Source of the DNA: JAUHWL01 sp964416385
GTDB lineage: Bacteria > Bacteroidota > Bacteroidia > Flavobacteriales > Schleiferiaceae
Assembly (NCBI GenBank): GCA_964416385.1
Contig: CAYQDW010000013.1
Span: forward strand, 1 to 46,139
DNA: 46,139 bases
Reading direction: 5' to 3'
Part shown: positions 31,867 to 39,970 of the stretch, one piece after another
Position numbering within the stretch: the stretch's first letter is position 1
Layout of the letters: every line of letters starts with the position of its first letter
Program-made: the position numbers and the translations under genes
The notes under the pieces: generated by a model
Seen by the model: only the letters and a program-made list of their open reading frames with translations
The model's database searches: none
What the model was told of the DNA's origin: nothing

Positions 31867-32207
31867 TAATCTGTTAAGATTTCATATGTTTTAAAGTCGC
31901 TGTGCATGGGCAATTCTTCGCCTCGCGCTTTGGCTATCCTAAGATCTTCAAAACCGCGTTTATGCCCTTCAATAAATTCGGGGCTTTGGGTCCACGCTTT
32001 AAAATTTTCTTCACTGTCCCAATAGCTAACAATTAAGTAGTTGTCTTCGTCCTGGTTTGGTCTTAGTACATTCATGTTTCTAAAGCCGGGTAAGCGGTCT
32101 ATAGCATGGGCGCGGGTTGCGAATAGTTCTTCAAATCGTGCGCGGTAATGTGGTTTGCAAGAGATGTAGTTGATGGCTACAAAGCCTTTATTTTGATTTT
32201 CTTTCAT
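31866..32207 (-). CDS. Antibiotic biosynthesis monooxygenase-fold, IsdG/HmoB-like protein
   Basis: This 113-residue ferredoxin-like-fold (ABM) protein retains the Asn/Trp/His triad of IsdG-type heme-degrading enzymes: Asn13 in VAINYIS, Trp72 in FKAWTQS and His82 in EGHKRG. The spacing and the end FKTYEI match that group. A role in heme degradation or heme-iron homeostasis is therefore likely, though other ABM enzymes share the fold. ATG 32207 was chosen because the longer in-frame reading from 32273 adds a stretch that overlaps the promoter box at 32243. It is coupled to the 40-residue membrane protein downstream. Confidence 0.83.
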   Translation of the reverse strand: MKENQNKGFVAINYISCKPHYRARFEELFATRAHAIDRLPGFRNMNVLRPNQDEDNYLIVSYWDSEENFKAWTQSPEFIEGHKRGFEDLRIAKARGEELPMHSDFKTYEILTD

Positions 32208-32242
32208 ATAGTTTAGAATAAGTCTAAATAAAAATAGGAAGG

Positions 32243-32269
32243 CAAATATAGCGGCTTGTTGTTTATATC
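32243..32269 (-). promoter_or_regulatory. Promoter for the IsdG-like gene
   Basis: On the minus strand TATATTTG (32250-32243) is a perfect TAnnTTTG box and is preceded by a 19-bp spacer and the -33-like TTGG. The ATG follows 35 nt downstream, which argues against the longer reading frame that begins upstream of the box. Confidence 0.45.
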
Positions 32270-32348
32270 CCAAGTTAAAATGTTCTGAATTAACCTGATA
32301 AAAAGTACGTTTTATAGTGCCCCAAAAGTTGTTGCTAGTAGAATATCG

Positions 32349-32508
32349 CCCTTATAGGGTTATCAGTTTGGGGTGTGTAATGCTGGCTCTGCCGTGGATT
32401 ACAACCACGGTGATCACGTGCCGTCCTTTCAGGCCTTTGGCTTGTTAATTATTGGTGGGCTGCTACTATTACGTTTTTGCCCGTTTATATACGCTCGCCC
32501 TGAAAGGG
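32349..32508. repeat. REP-like intergenic element with four short hairpins
   Basis: The interval between the monooxygenase and ABC genes carries CCCTTATAGGG (32349-32359), CCGTGG-7nt-CCACGG (32392-32410), CCTTTCAGG (32425-32433) and CCCTGAAAGGG (32498-32508). The outer two share arms CCCT/AGGG. This resembles the dispersed, hairpin-rich intergenic repeats of Bacteroidota, often linked to IS200-like/REP-associated transposases. No transposase is encoded here, and only one copy is visible in the window. Confidence 0.5.
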
Positions 32509-32537
32509 TGATATAGGTTTAAGAATAGAAACTAGAA

Positions 32538-34217
32538 TTACCGCCCTGGAATAGCCGAAATCAAGCTTTTCGTATATTCATTTTGCGGGGTGAAGAAAAC
32601 CGTATCCGCATGATCAAGCTCCACAATTTCGCCCCTATTAAGCACCGCAATGCGGTTACAGAAATATTTCACAACACTAAGGTCATGGCTAATAAACAAG
32701 TAGGTAAGCCCGAATTCTTCCTTCAGATCATTAAGTAGATTTAAGACTTGGGCTTGTACACTTACATCAAGTGCAGATACGGATTCATCGCAAATAATCA
32801 CTTCTGGTTCTACCGCTAGCGCCCGTGCAATACCAATACGCTGACGCTGACCGCCACTAAACTCATGCGGATATCTGTTAAAATGCTCCGCCTTTAGGCC
32901 TACCTTAATGAGGATTTCTTGCGCTTTATTTTTTCTTCCCGCATCATTTTCATGGAGGTTATGCACCACCATGGGTTCTGTAATAGCATTACCAATAGTT
33001 TGCTTGGGGTTTAGTGAAGAATAGGGGTCTTGAAAGATGATTTGGATCTCTTTTCGCAGGTGGCGAAGGGCTTTGCCTTTTAAGCGCGTAATGTCTTTGC
33101 CTTTGTAGCTGATGGTGCCTTTTTCGGCTTGAAGCAATCTGATAATACTTCGCCCCAGGGTGCTTTTTCCGCATCCGCTTTCACCTACTAAACCTAAGCT
33201 TTCTCCCCTAAAAATGTCTAGGCTTATACCTTTTAAAACCTCAATAGATTGCTTGTTGCTAAACCAGTGCTTTCCCGCAATAGGGAAAAACTTATGCAGC
33301 TCAGAAATACTTAAAATAGGTTCAGAAGTTTGATTTTTTATTTTTTCTCCTTCCTTTATTGCTGCGCTATTTGAAGCTTTTGAGGAGGTTTTTAATTTGG
33401 GATTTAGGTAATCTTCCACCGTTGGTAAACGATGCGGTTTTTCGTGTATGGGTGGCCGGCAGGCCAACAAACCTTGCGTGTAGGCAGATTGTGGATGCTC
33501 TAGGATTTGTTGCATCGGGCCTTGTTCTTGCATATCTCCCCGATACATCACCAACACATCATCTGCAATTTCTTTAACTACGCCCAAATCATGTGTAATA
33601 AAGATCATCGCCATGCCTATTTCCCGCTGCAGTTCACGCAAAAGTTTCAAGATGTTCTTTTGCACGGTAACATCAAGTGCAGTAGTGGGTTCATCGGCAA
33701 TGAGCAATTTAGGCTTGGTGCACATGGCCATGGCAATCATTACCCTTTGGCGCTGCCCACCGCTAAGTTGATGTGGGTATTTTTTGTACGTGCCTTCGGG
33801 ATCTGGCAGCTTAACTTTTTCAAACCATTCTAGTACAATCTGCTTTGCAACCGCTTTAGATTTTCCTAGGCGTAGCGTAAGCAATTCTGCTACTTGGTTG
33901 CCACAGCGCATTGCTGGGTTAAGGCTCGTCATGGGTTCTTGAAAAATCATGCTTATCGCTTTGCCGCGTAACAAACGGTGCTCCTCTTCTGTGGCCGTAT
34001 ATAAATCCACCCCATCAAAGAGAAGTTCATCGGCAGTAATGCGCGTCTGTTTGGGTAAAAGCCCCATTAAAGCTAAACTACTCACTGATTTTCCAGAGCC
34101 ACTTTCACCAACAATTGCCAAGGTTTTACCAGCCATTAGGGTAAATGACAGGTTATTTACGGCATTGCTTTCGCCAAACGCAATAGAAAGATTTTTTACT
34201 GATAGAAGGTTAGTCAT
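32538..34217 (-). CDS. Double ABC ATPase, oligopeptide/dipeptide transporter type
   Basis: This 559-residue protein contains two full nucleotide-binding domains of the OppD-OppF type. Domain 1 has Walker A GESGSGKS (37-44), LSGGQRQRV (151-159) and LLIADEPTTALDV. Domain 2 has Walker A GESGCGKS (345-352), FSGGQRQRIGIARAL and VIICDESVSALDV. A linker of about 40 residues rich in Ser, Lys and Glu joins them. This is the YejF/GsiA-like fused form. No permease or binding protein lies in the window, so partners must be elsewhere. Its ATG overlaps the exonuclease stop (ATGA). Confidence 0.93.
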   Translation of the reverse strand: MTNLLSVKNLSIAFGESNAVNNLSFTLMAGKTLAIVGESGSGKSVSSLALMGLLPKQTRITADELLFDGVDLYTATEEEHRLLRGKAISMIFQEPMTSLNPAMRCGNQVAELLTLRLGKSKAVAKQIVLEWFEKVKLPDPEGTYKKYPHQLSGGQRQRVMIAMAMCTKPKLLIADEPTTALDVTVQKNILKLLRELQREIGMAMIFITHDLGVVKEIADDVLVMYRGDMQEQGPMQQILEHPQSAYTQGLLACRPPIHEKPHRLPTVEDYLNPKLKTSSKASNSAAIKEGEKIKNQTSEPILSISELHKFFPIAGKHWFSNKQSIEVLKGISLDIFRGESLGLVGESGCGKSTLGRSIIRLLQAEKGTISYKGKDITRLKGKALRHLRKEIQIIFQDPYSSLNPKQTIGNAITEPMVVHNLHENDAGRKNKAQEILIKVGLKAEHFNRYPHEFSGGQRQRIGIARALAVEPEVIICDESVSALDVSVQAQVLNLLNDLKEEFGLTYLFISHDLSVVKYFCNRIAVLNRGEIVELDHADTVFFTPQNEYTKSLISAIPGR

Positions 34218-34942
34218 TGCCCAAAAAGCACTTCATGATCCTTTAAAATCTGTTCTCCCCTATACCGTAAAACCAATTGGGCTACTGTAACCGTATCTTT
34301 TTGGCAGTAGGTAGAAATGCGACCGAGGTCATTTTCTTTCCAAAATACTTCGCCAACCATGCTGCCATCTATATCGTCTTTTGGTGTTGGGATATCAAAT
34401 AAAGCCGCCAAAAGTTTAAGACTGGTAAAATGTTTGTAGTCGCCAAATTTCCACAGCTCCATAGTATCTAGGTGCTGAATTTCCCACGGTTTTTTTCCAG
34501 CGGTATTTAAGGTAACGGGTAGTTGTATGCCATGTACTAACATTCTCCGGCTGAGGTACGGAAAGTCAAATTCTTTGCCATTATGGGCACAAAGCAAAAA
34601 TTCAGGGCCTTGAAAATGTTTGTTGAGCAGGTCTGCAAATTCTTGTAGCAGCAGAAACTCATCTTCACCATAAAAGCTTTTAAGCCTAAATTCTCTTCCC
34701 GTTGTACCATACCTAGCAAAAAAACCACAGCTTATACATACAATTTTGCCAAATTCGGCCATAATACCAGCCCGCTGGGGATAATAATCGGCAGGGCTAA
34801 TATCTTCGCGTTCGCGGATGAATTTTGTTTTATCGGCCCAAAGGTTTTGCCAAGTTTCTGGTAGCGCATTATAGTCCGGGTAGGCAGATACAGTTTCAAT
34901 ATCTATAAAAAGCACTTTTTGTAGGTCGAGTTGGTTAAGCAT
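34214..34942 (-). CDS. DEDD-type 3'-5' exonuclease (predicted PolB-like)
   Basis: This 242-residue RNase H-fold nuclease has the first catalytic pair Asp/Glu in FIDIETVS, a central AHNGKEFDFPYLSRR with the second Asp, DTMELWKFGDYKHFTSL, and a final CQKDTVTVAQLVLRY carrying the last Asp. It fits the predicted 3'-5' exonucleases related to the PolB proofreading domain. The nucleic-acid substrate is unknown. It sits 11 nt after the DUF5684 gene and overlaps the ABC ATPase by 4 nt. Confidence 0.85.
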   Translation of the reverse strand: MLNQLDLQKVLFIDIETVSAYPDYNALPETWQNLWADKTKFIREREDISPADYYPQRAGIMAEFGKIVCISCGFFARYGTTGREFRLKSFYGEDEFLLLQEFADLLNKHFQGPEFLLCAHNGKEFDFPYLSRRMLVHGIQLPVTLNTAGKKPWEIQHLDTMELWKFGDYKHFTSLKLLAALFDIPTPKDDIDGSMVGEVFWKENDLGRISTYCQKDTVTVAQLVLRYRGEQILKDHEVLFGQ

Positions 34943-34953
34943 GGTTCTAAGGT

Positions 34954-35448
34954 TTATATGCCGCTATCTAAAATATTGTCATTTTCAAAGTTGCCATCAT
35001 TGTACTGATAGTTTCCAAAGCCTAAGATGGCAAAGAAAATAACGCTCAACAGCATCAGCCCCCAAGCAAATCCAACACTCTGACCAAAATTTAAGGCAAT
35101 GCCTTTGTATATGGGGAAGGCAATGACCAAGCTTAAAATACTGGTTACAAAAACGCTAAACATTCCAATGCCAATCAAAGCGAAATTCTGGCTTCCGCCT
35201 TGCGCAATGATTGTTGTAATCAATACCATGTAAACAACCATCCCTAAAAAAGCGACCCCCATGGCCTGCCAAGCTTTTGATCTAGACACCCGGGCAACAT
35301 CCGCCATGACTAAAAAATTATAAATAGGAACTAAACATGCCCAACCGGGCTGACCTGCCTTTGAAAAGGTCCTCCATATTCCACCAATGGTGAGAAATAA
35401 CATGCCCCCATAAAAAATTAGAGCAATAATTGCTGCAATAGCTTCCAT
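34954..35448 (-). CDS. DUF5684-like small integral membrane protein
   Basis: This 164-residue protein has about four membrane helices. The segment IWRTFSKAGQPGWACLVPIYN after the first helix is the hallmark of the DUF5684 family, whose function is unknown. The C-terminus is an Asn/Asp-rich tail (GNYQYNDGNFENDN). It begins 2 nt after the serine hydrolase stop, in the same operon. Confidence 0.82.
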   Translation of the reverse strand: MEAIAAIIALIFYGGMLFLTIGGIWRTFSKAGQPGWACLVPIYNFLVMADVARVSRSKAWQAMGVAFLGMVVYMVLITTIIAQGGSQNFALIGIGMFSVFVTSILSLVIAFPIYKGIALNFGQSVGFAWGLMLLSVIFFAILGFGNYQYNDGNFENDNILDSGI

Positions 35449-35450
35449 CT

Positions 35451-36584
35451 TTAATACTGTTTTAGGATTTCTTCCACAATGATGAGAAAATCTTTTGGAT
35501 GAATTTTAACGGGATCTATTCTTTTATGCCCCAAACGTGCAATTACCAAATGGTGCTCAGGAATCACGATAACATATTGCCCCAAAATGCCGCGCTGGTA
35601 GAAAATAGGCGTTTCAAAATCATTACATACCCAGAACCCATGTCCGTAAAAAGGTACGCTATAACCCGTGCTTGCTAAATTGTAAAAAGCGCTATCAAGA
35701 ATTTGTGTGCCATTAAAACTGCCATGGTGTAGCATCAACTTTCCGAATCGGGCAAAATCTCGAACATTGGTATTAAAGCAACAAAACGCAAGCTCGGTAC
35801 CGTTTAATTGGTCTGTATGCCATTTAGCCGCTTGTGTAGCACCCAAGGGCTGCCAAAGTTTTTCGCTGGCGTAGTGGGCAAGATGCTTACCAGTGGCTTT
35901 AATCACGGCCATGCCCAGTAGCGCTGTAGCACCGCTTTGGTATTCAAAGTTTTTGCCGGGGGCCTTGCTTACGGGCACTTTTTCCATCATTAAATCCCAA
36001 ATGTCATCACCATAATAAGATTGGGCTGTTATGCAAAAAGGATCGGTGTAATGTTCATTAAAATCTAGTCCTGCCGTCATGGTGCTCAAGTGCCTTAAGG
36101 TGAGTGAATCTGCATAAGGCCCACTTAATTGAGGTAAAAAATCTTTCACTTTTTGATCCCAATTTTCAATTAGGCCATCTTGAATCGCGCATTGCACCAA
36201 CATAGATGTTATGCTCTTTGTGGCACTAAAAAGATTTGTGTGGCTTGTATCGCTATAGTCATCCCAATATTGCTCATATTGAATGCTGTCATTTTTTATG
36301 ATGAGAAAAGCTGCGCTTTCAGTGCTATCAAGCATAGCTGTTAATGATGGGCTAAGCGCAATTTTGTTATAGTTTTTATGCAGAGGCCAAGGTTGCGCAA
36401 TGCCAACATCTACCTTTCGGGTATCAAAAAACCGTGCATCGCCAATAGATGCAGAAGTTTCGCCATGTAAGTATGTGGCCCATATACCTTTAATCAAGTA
36501 TCCGTGTCCGGTTAATCTCGCTGTAATCACTAAAAGGATGAAGCCCAATAGAAGCGAAATAAAAACTTTTTTTATGCTCTTCAT
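35451..36584 (-). CDS. Serine hydrolase of the beta-lactamase/class C PBP family
   Basis: This 377-residue protein has an N-terminal membrane anchor or signal (KVFISLLLGFILLVITARL). The beta-lactamase-fold motif SATK (Ser120, Lys123) is followed by the second-motif-like FEYQSGA and a late GHGFWV in place of KTG. Such proteins act as esterases, D-amino acid peptidases or peptidoglycan hydrolases; the exact substrate is unknown. ATG 36584 was preferred over an in-frame ATG 33 nt upstream because it gives a compact signal. It is the first gene of a four-gene minus-strand operon. Confidence 0.87.
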   Translation of the reverse strand: MKSIKKVFISLLLGFILLVITARLTGHGYLIKGIWATYLHGETSASIGDARFFDTRKVDVGIAQPWPLHKNYNKIALSPSLTAMLDSTESAAFLIIKNDSIQYEQYWDDYSDTSHTNLFSATKSITSMLVQCAIQDGLIENWDQKVKDFLPQLSGPYADSLTLRHLSTMTAGLDFNEHYTDPFCITAQSYYGDDIWDLMMEKVPVSKAPGKNFEYQSGATALLGMAVIKATGKHLAHYASEKLWQPLGATQAAKWHTDQLNGTELAFCCFNTNVRDFARFGKLMLHHGSFNGTQILDSAFYNLASTGYSVPFYGHGFWVCNDFETPIFYQRGILGQYVIVIPEHHLVIARLGHKRIDPVKIHPKDFLIIVEEILKQY

Positions 36585-36722
36585 ATTCAATTGAATTAAC
36601 AATGCGCGCTTGTGCAAAGTACTATTTAATCATTTTCTTGACATGCAGTTGCTATCAGCTTTACGATTCTTTTTTAGATAATCATATAGACTTAAGTCAC
36701 AATGGCCGATGAGCTTGCATCA

Positions 36723-36730
36723 TACCTTTG
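36723..36730 (+). promoter_or_regulatory. Promoter -7 box for the peroxiredoxin gene (TACCTTTG)
   Basis: TACCTTTG perfectly matches TAnnTTTG and lies 54 nt before the ATG. No clear TTTG is seen 19-21 nt upstream, so an activator or alternative -33 sequence may be involved. Confidence 0.4.
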
Positions 36731-36784
36731 TTAACTGAAAATGCCTACATATTGTGGGTGTAGTTTTAATCAAAATTAATTAAG

Positions 36785-37504
36785 ATGGATAACACAATAG
36801 ATCAAGTGGTACCAATGCCACGTATTGGCGATGCCGCCCCAACTTTTACCGCAGTAACTACGCAAGGTGATATTAATTTTCCGGCAGATTATGAAGGTAA
36901 TTGGGTTATTTTATTCAGCCACCCAGCAGACTTTACACCAGTTTGTACATCAGAGTTCATGACGTTTGCAGCCATGGAAGACAAGTTTGCGAAAGCCAAC
37001 TGCAAGCTTGTAGGCCTAAGTGTAGATGGTTTATATAGCCATATAGCTTGGCTGCGCACCATCAAAGAAAAGATTGAATATAAGGGGATGAAAAACGTTG
37101 AGGTGAACTTCCCATTAATAGAGGATATCAGCATGAATGTGGCCAAAAAATATGGTATGATTCAGCCTAATGAAGATACAACCAAAGCGGTACGTGCCGT
37201 TTTCTTTATCGACCCTAAAGGCATTATTCGCGCTATAATTTACTATCCGTTAAGTTTAGGTCGCAACTTTGATGAGTTATATCGCGCACTTATAGCCATG
37301 CAAACTTCTGATGCCTTTAACATTGCCACCCCAGCAGACTGGGAGCCTGGAGATGATGTGATTATTTCACCTGCTGGTAATTGTGGTGTAGCCAAAGACC
37401 GTATGGATGGCAAAGATGAAAATGTAGACGATTGCAAGGATTGGTTTTTCTGTACCAGAAAGTTGGCTAAAGAAGCCGTTTTGGATAAGATATTGGCTAA
37501 CTAA
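36785..37504 (+). CDS. Peroxiredoxin, Prx6/archaeal-type
   Basis: This 239-residue thiol peroxidase has peroxidatic Cys54 in SHPADFTPVCTSEF and the long C-terminal extension of the Prx6/AhpC-TSA 1-Cys-like group. The extension contains Cys217 and Cys223 spaced CX5C (DCKDWFFC), as in archaeal thioredoxin peroxidases where a C-terminal Cys resolves the sulfenate. It reduces hydrogen peroxide and organic peroxides in the cytosol. It is a single-gene unit with its own promoter box and terminator. Confidence 0.95.
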   Translation: MDNTIDQVVPMPRIGDAAPTFTAVTTQGDINFPADYEGNWVILFSHPADFTPVCTSEFMTFAAMEDKFAKANCKLVGLSVDGLYSHIAWLRTIKEKIEYKGMKNVEVNFPLIEDISMNVAKKYGMIQPNEDTTKAVRAVFFIDPKGIIRAIIYYPLSLGRNFDELYRALIAMQTSDAFNIATPADWEPGDDVIISPAGNCGVAKDRMDGKDENVDDCKDWFFCTRKLAKEAVLDKILAN

Positions 37505-37528
37505 TAGCATTAAAATTTAGGTCATTAG

Positions 37529-37557
37529 AGCCGGCACATCTGTGCTGGCTTTTTTTA
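37529..37557 (+). terminator. Rho-independent terminator after the peroxiredoxin gene
   Basis: Arms 37529-37537 and 37542-37550 form a 9-bp stem with one G:U pair, followed by seven T residues. The tail runs into the last codons of the convergent hemW gene. Confidence 0.85.
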
Positions 37558-38685
37558 TTCTACCCAAAAAAGGTCTGCAATAATGCGGTCGCTAAGCAGC
37601 CATTCCCGTTCGGGGATAAAGAGCTGCTTATCATCTAGCTGTAAGCGGCCACATTCAAGGTAATTGCGTGCATCATGCAAGAGTTTATCGCCGCGGTAGC
37701 TGCCAAAACGGGTTTCTATTTGGTTGATGTAAATGCCCTTTGCGGTGCGTAGCCCGGTCATTAAATATTCATTAAACTGCTCACTTTCCGTAAGTTCTTC
37801 GCTTTCAAACCAAGGGGTGCCAGTACCTAGTTGGCGCGCATAATGGGTGTTGTTGGCTATGTTCCACTGGCGCGTTTTGCCATTATAACTATGGGCACTT
37901 GGGCCTATGCCAAGATATGGCGTGCCATCCCAATAGCTGGTGTTGTGTCTGCTATAAAAATCTGGCTTTCCAAAATTGCTGAGCTCGTAATGTTGAAACC
38001 CTGCAGCTGTAGCCATAGCGCATAAAGCGTGGTATTGCTGCGCTATTTCATCTTCTTCTGGTACAACAATTTCACCAGTTTTAACCTTTGTTGCCAACGC
38101 GGTTTTTGGCTCAACGGTAAGGGCATAAGCAGAAAAATGCGGAATCTGAAGCGATAATGCCATTTCAACATTTTGCTGCCATTGTTTTTTAGAGCTACCC
38201 GGCATACCGTAAATCAAGTCAATGGTAATATTTTCAAAACCCGCATCTTGAGCGCGTTTAATGCTACTTTCAGCATCACTTGCGGTATGCACCCGGTTCA
38301 TCAACTTTAGGTCTGCATTATTAAAGCTTTGTGTGCCAATACTCAATCTGTTTATGCCGGCATCCATAAAAACTTTAAGTGCATTTTTAGACAAGTCGTC
38401 TGGATTTGCTTCTAGCGTTATTTCGGCATCAGGCCTTACGCTAAATTGGTTCTGTGCTTTTTCTAGCAACGCATATAAATCGGCCTCTTCTAAAAGCGAT
38501 GGTGTTCCTCCCCCAAAATAAATAGACGAAAGTTCTTTAACATCAAGATAATCTTGTTGGTGGTTAAGTTCTAAAAACATGGCATCTAAAACCGGCCGAT
38601 ATGTCTTTTTGACGGTGCTAAAATGAAAATCGCAGTAGTGGCAGGCCTGCTTGCAAAACGGGATGTGAAAGTATAGCGTGCTCAT
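37555..38685 (-). CDS. hemW: HemW-type radical SAM protein
   Basis: This 376-residue protein starts at ATG 38685, giving MSTLYFHIPFCKQACHYC with the radical-SAM cluster cysteines 11, 15 and 18 (CX3CX2C). YFGGGTPSLL and the HemW-type RHNTSYWDGTPYLGIGPSAH motif follow. Proteins of this kind are often annotated as oxygen-independent coproporphyrinogen III oxidase but lack the HemN N-terminal part. HemW is regarded as a heme chaperone. It overlaps the sensor kinase stop by 4 nt, so both are co-expressed. Confidence 0.92.
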   Translation of the reverse strand: MSTLYFHIPFCKQACHYCDFHFSTVKKTYRPVLDAMFLELNHQQDYLDVKELSSIYFGGGTPSLLEEADLYALLEKAQNQFSVRPDAEITLEANPDDLSKNALKVFMDAGINRLSIGTQSFNNADLKLMNRVHTASDAESSIKRAQDAGFENITIDLIYGMPGSSKKQWQQNVEMALSLQIPHFSAYALTVEPKTALATKVKTGEIVVPEEDEIAQQYHALCAMATAAGFQHYELSNFGKPDFYSRHNTSYWDGTPYLGIGPSAHSYNGKTRQWNIANNTHYARQLGTGTPWFESEELTESEQFNEYLMTGLRTAKGIYINQIETRFGSYRGDKLLHDARNYLECGRLQLDDKQLFIPEREWLLSDRIIADLFWVE

Positions 38686-39842
38686 ATGCCTTTTGGCAGT
38701 TGTATGCGGAAGGTTGTGCCCTTGCCGGGGGCGCTTTTTAACACCCAAATACGGCCGCTGTGGTATTCATTTATTATGCGCCTCGCCAGAGACAAACCAA
38801 GTCCCCAGCCACGTGTTTTTGTGGTATAGCCCGGTCTAAAAATAGCTTTTGTTAAGCGCTGGCTCATGCCTTTGCCGGTATCTGTAACATCTATAACAAC
38901 ATAGGTGCCGCCATCACTTATGGTTAGGTCAATTTGCCCTTTACCTTCTATGGCATCGATGGCATTACGCACTAAATTTTCTATCACCCAGCCATACAAC
39001 TGGCTATTTAGTGGAATCAAAACTTCATCCCCTAAATCGTTTTTAAAAGTAAATGTGATTCTATTGCTGTTGCGTTTGGTCAAGTAGCCAAGAGCCTCTG
39101 TTGTGGTAGCAATTACTGGTGCTTGTTGTAATTGTGGTTGAGAGCCTATTTTAGAAAAACGGTCAGTAATGGTAATGAGCCGATCTATATCCTTCTCCAT
39201 CTCAACAAGAATAGACTCGTCAGTTTGCTGGCCGCGAAGTAGTTCAATCCACCCCATTAAGCTACTTAGTGGCGTGCCAATTTGATGTGCTGTTTCTTTA
39301 GCCATACCCGTCCACACTCTGTTTTGCTCACTTCTGCGTACGTTGCTAAAAGCCATATAGGCAATGGCAATAAACAATGCGATTACAAAAAGCAAAACAA
39401 TTGGGTAGACCCGCAATTTTGAGAGTACATAACTGTCTCTAAAAAACATGTACTGAACATTGCCCTCCCCAAGTTGAACGGTAATGGGTTCATGGGCGTC
39501 TATCATCTCGTCAAGGAGCGTTTTTAAGTATTGTTGCTCATTACGGGCGTGCACCTTTATGTTACGCCATGTAACAATATTGGTGTCAACGTCAGTCATA
39601 ATGATGGGTATGGTGGTATTTTTTTCCACCACTTGCAGGGCAAGAGAAAGCTCCATCTGATCGGCACTATTGGCTATTACTTTTACTGCTTCAGCCCAAA
39701 TTTGGGCACGTTTTTGCTCTTCTGCCCTTAATTCTTTTAAGAAGGTTTCTGTGTACCACAACGTGGCCAAAGCAATAAGCACAGCAATTACCAGCAGTAC
39801 AATTTTCCAGCTGTTTTTATGGGTATATAGTTCTACGCGCAT
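38682..39842 (-). CDS. Sensor histidine kinase (orphan)
   Basis: This 386-residue membrane kinase has a first helix at about 13-30, a periplasmic domain of about 110 residues and a second helix at about 146-166. The phosphoacceptor His186 lies in KETAHQIGTPLSSLMGW. The HATPase domain has the N-box NLVRNAIDAI, the G1 box DTGKGM and the G2 box GWGLGLSLARRI. No response regulator gene is in the window. ATG 39842 was preferred over an upstream in-frame start at 39911, whose extra residues lack membrane or domain character. The signal sensed is unknown; pairing with hemW suggests, without proof, a link to redox or heme state. Confidence 0.9.
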   Translation of the reverse strand: MRVELYTHKNSWKIVLLVIAVLIALATLWYTETFLKELRAEEQKRAQIWAEAVKVIANSADQMELSLALQVVEKNTTIPIIMTDVDTNIVTWRNIKVHARNEQQYLKTLLDEMIDAHEPITVQLGEGNVQYMFFRDSYVLSKLRVYPIVLLFVIALFIAIAYMAFSNVRRSEQNRVWTGMAKETAHQIGTPLSSLMGWIELLRGQQTDESILVEMEKDIDRLITITDRFSKIGSQPQLQQAPVIATTTEALGYLTKRNSNRITFTFKNDLGDEVLIPLNSQLYGWVIENLVRNAIDAIEGKGQIDLTISDGGTYVVIDVTDTGKGMSQRLTKAIFRPGYTTKTRGWGLGLSLARRIINEYHSGRIWVLKSAPGKGTTFRIQLPKGI

Positions 39843-39935
39843 AGTGGGTAAACTTACACAAAGCGAAGTTATTGTACATCTGCCGCAAACACCTTTAAAA
39901 TGCCAAAGCACCTTTTAAATTCAGTGTTGCACATG

Positions 39936-39966
39936 GTTGGGCGAGCGGTACTGCAATGTACTTTTG
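39936..39966 (+). promoter_or_regulatory. Promoter for murI (GTTG-N19-TACTTTTG)
   Basis: TACTTTTG (39959-39966) is a perfect -7 box, with GTTG 19 bp upstream as the -33 element. The ATG at 39971 lies 4 nt after the box, so transcription should begin at or next to the start codon. This excludes the in-frame ATG 39956, which lies upstream of the box. Confidence 0.55.
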
Positions 39967-39970
39967 CGCC

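Noticed and set aside
38686..38748. Longer N-terminus for HemW from an upstream in-frame start
   Set aside because: It would overlap the histidine kinase catalytic region and adds basic residues absent from the family; ATG 38685 makes an exact ATGA junction.
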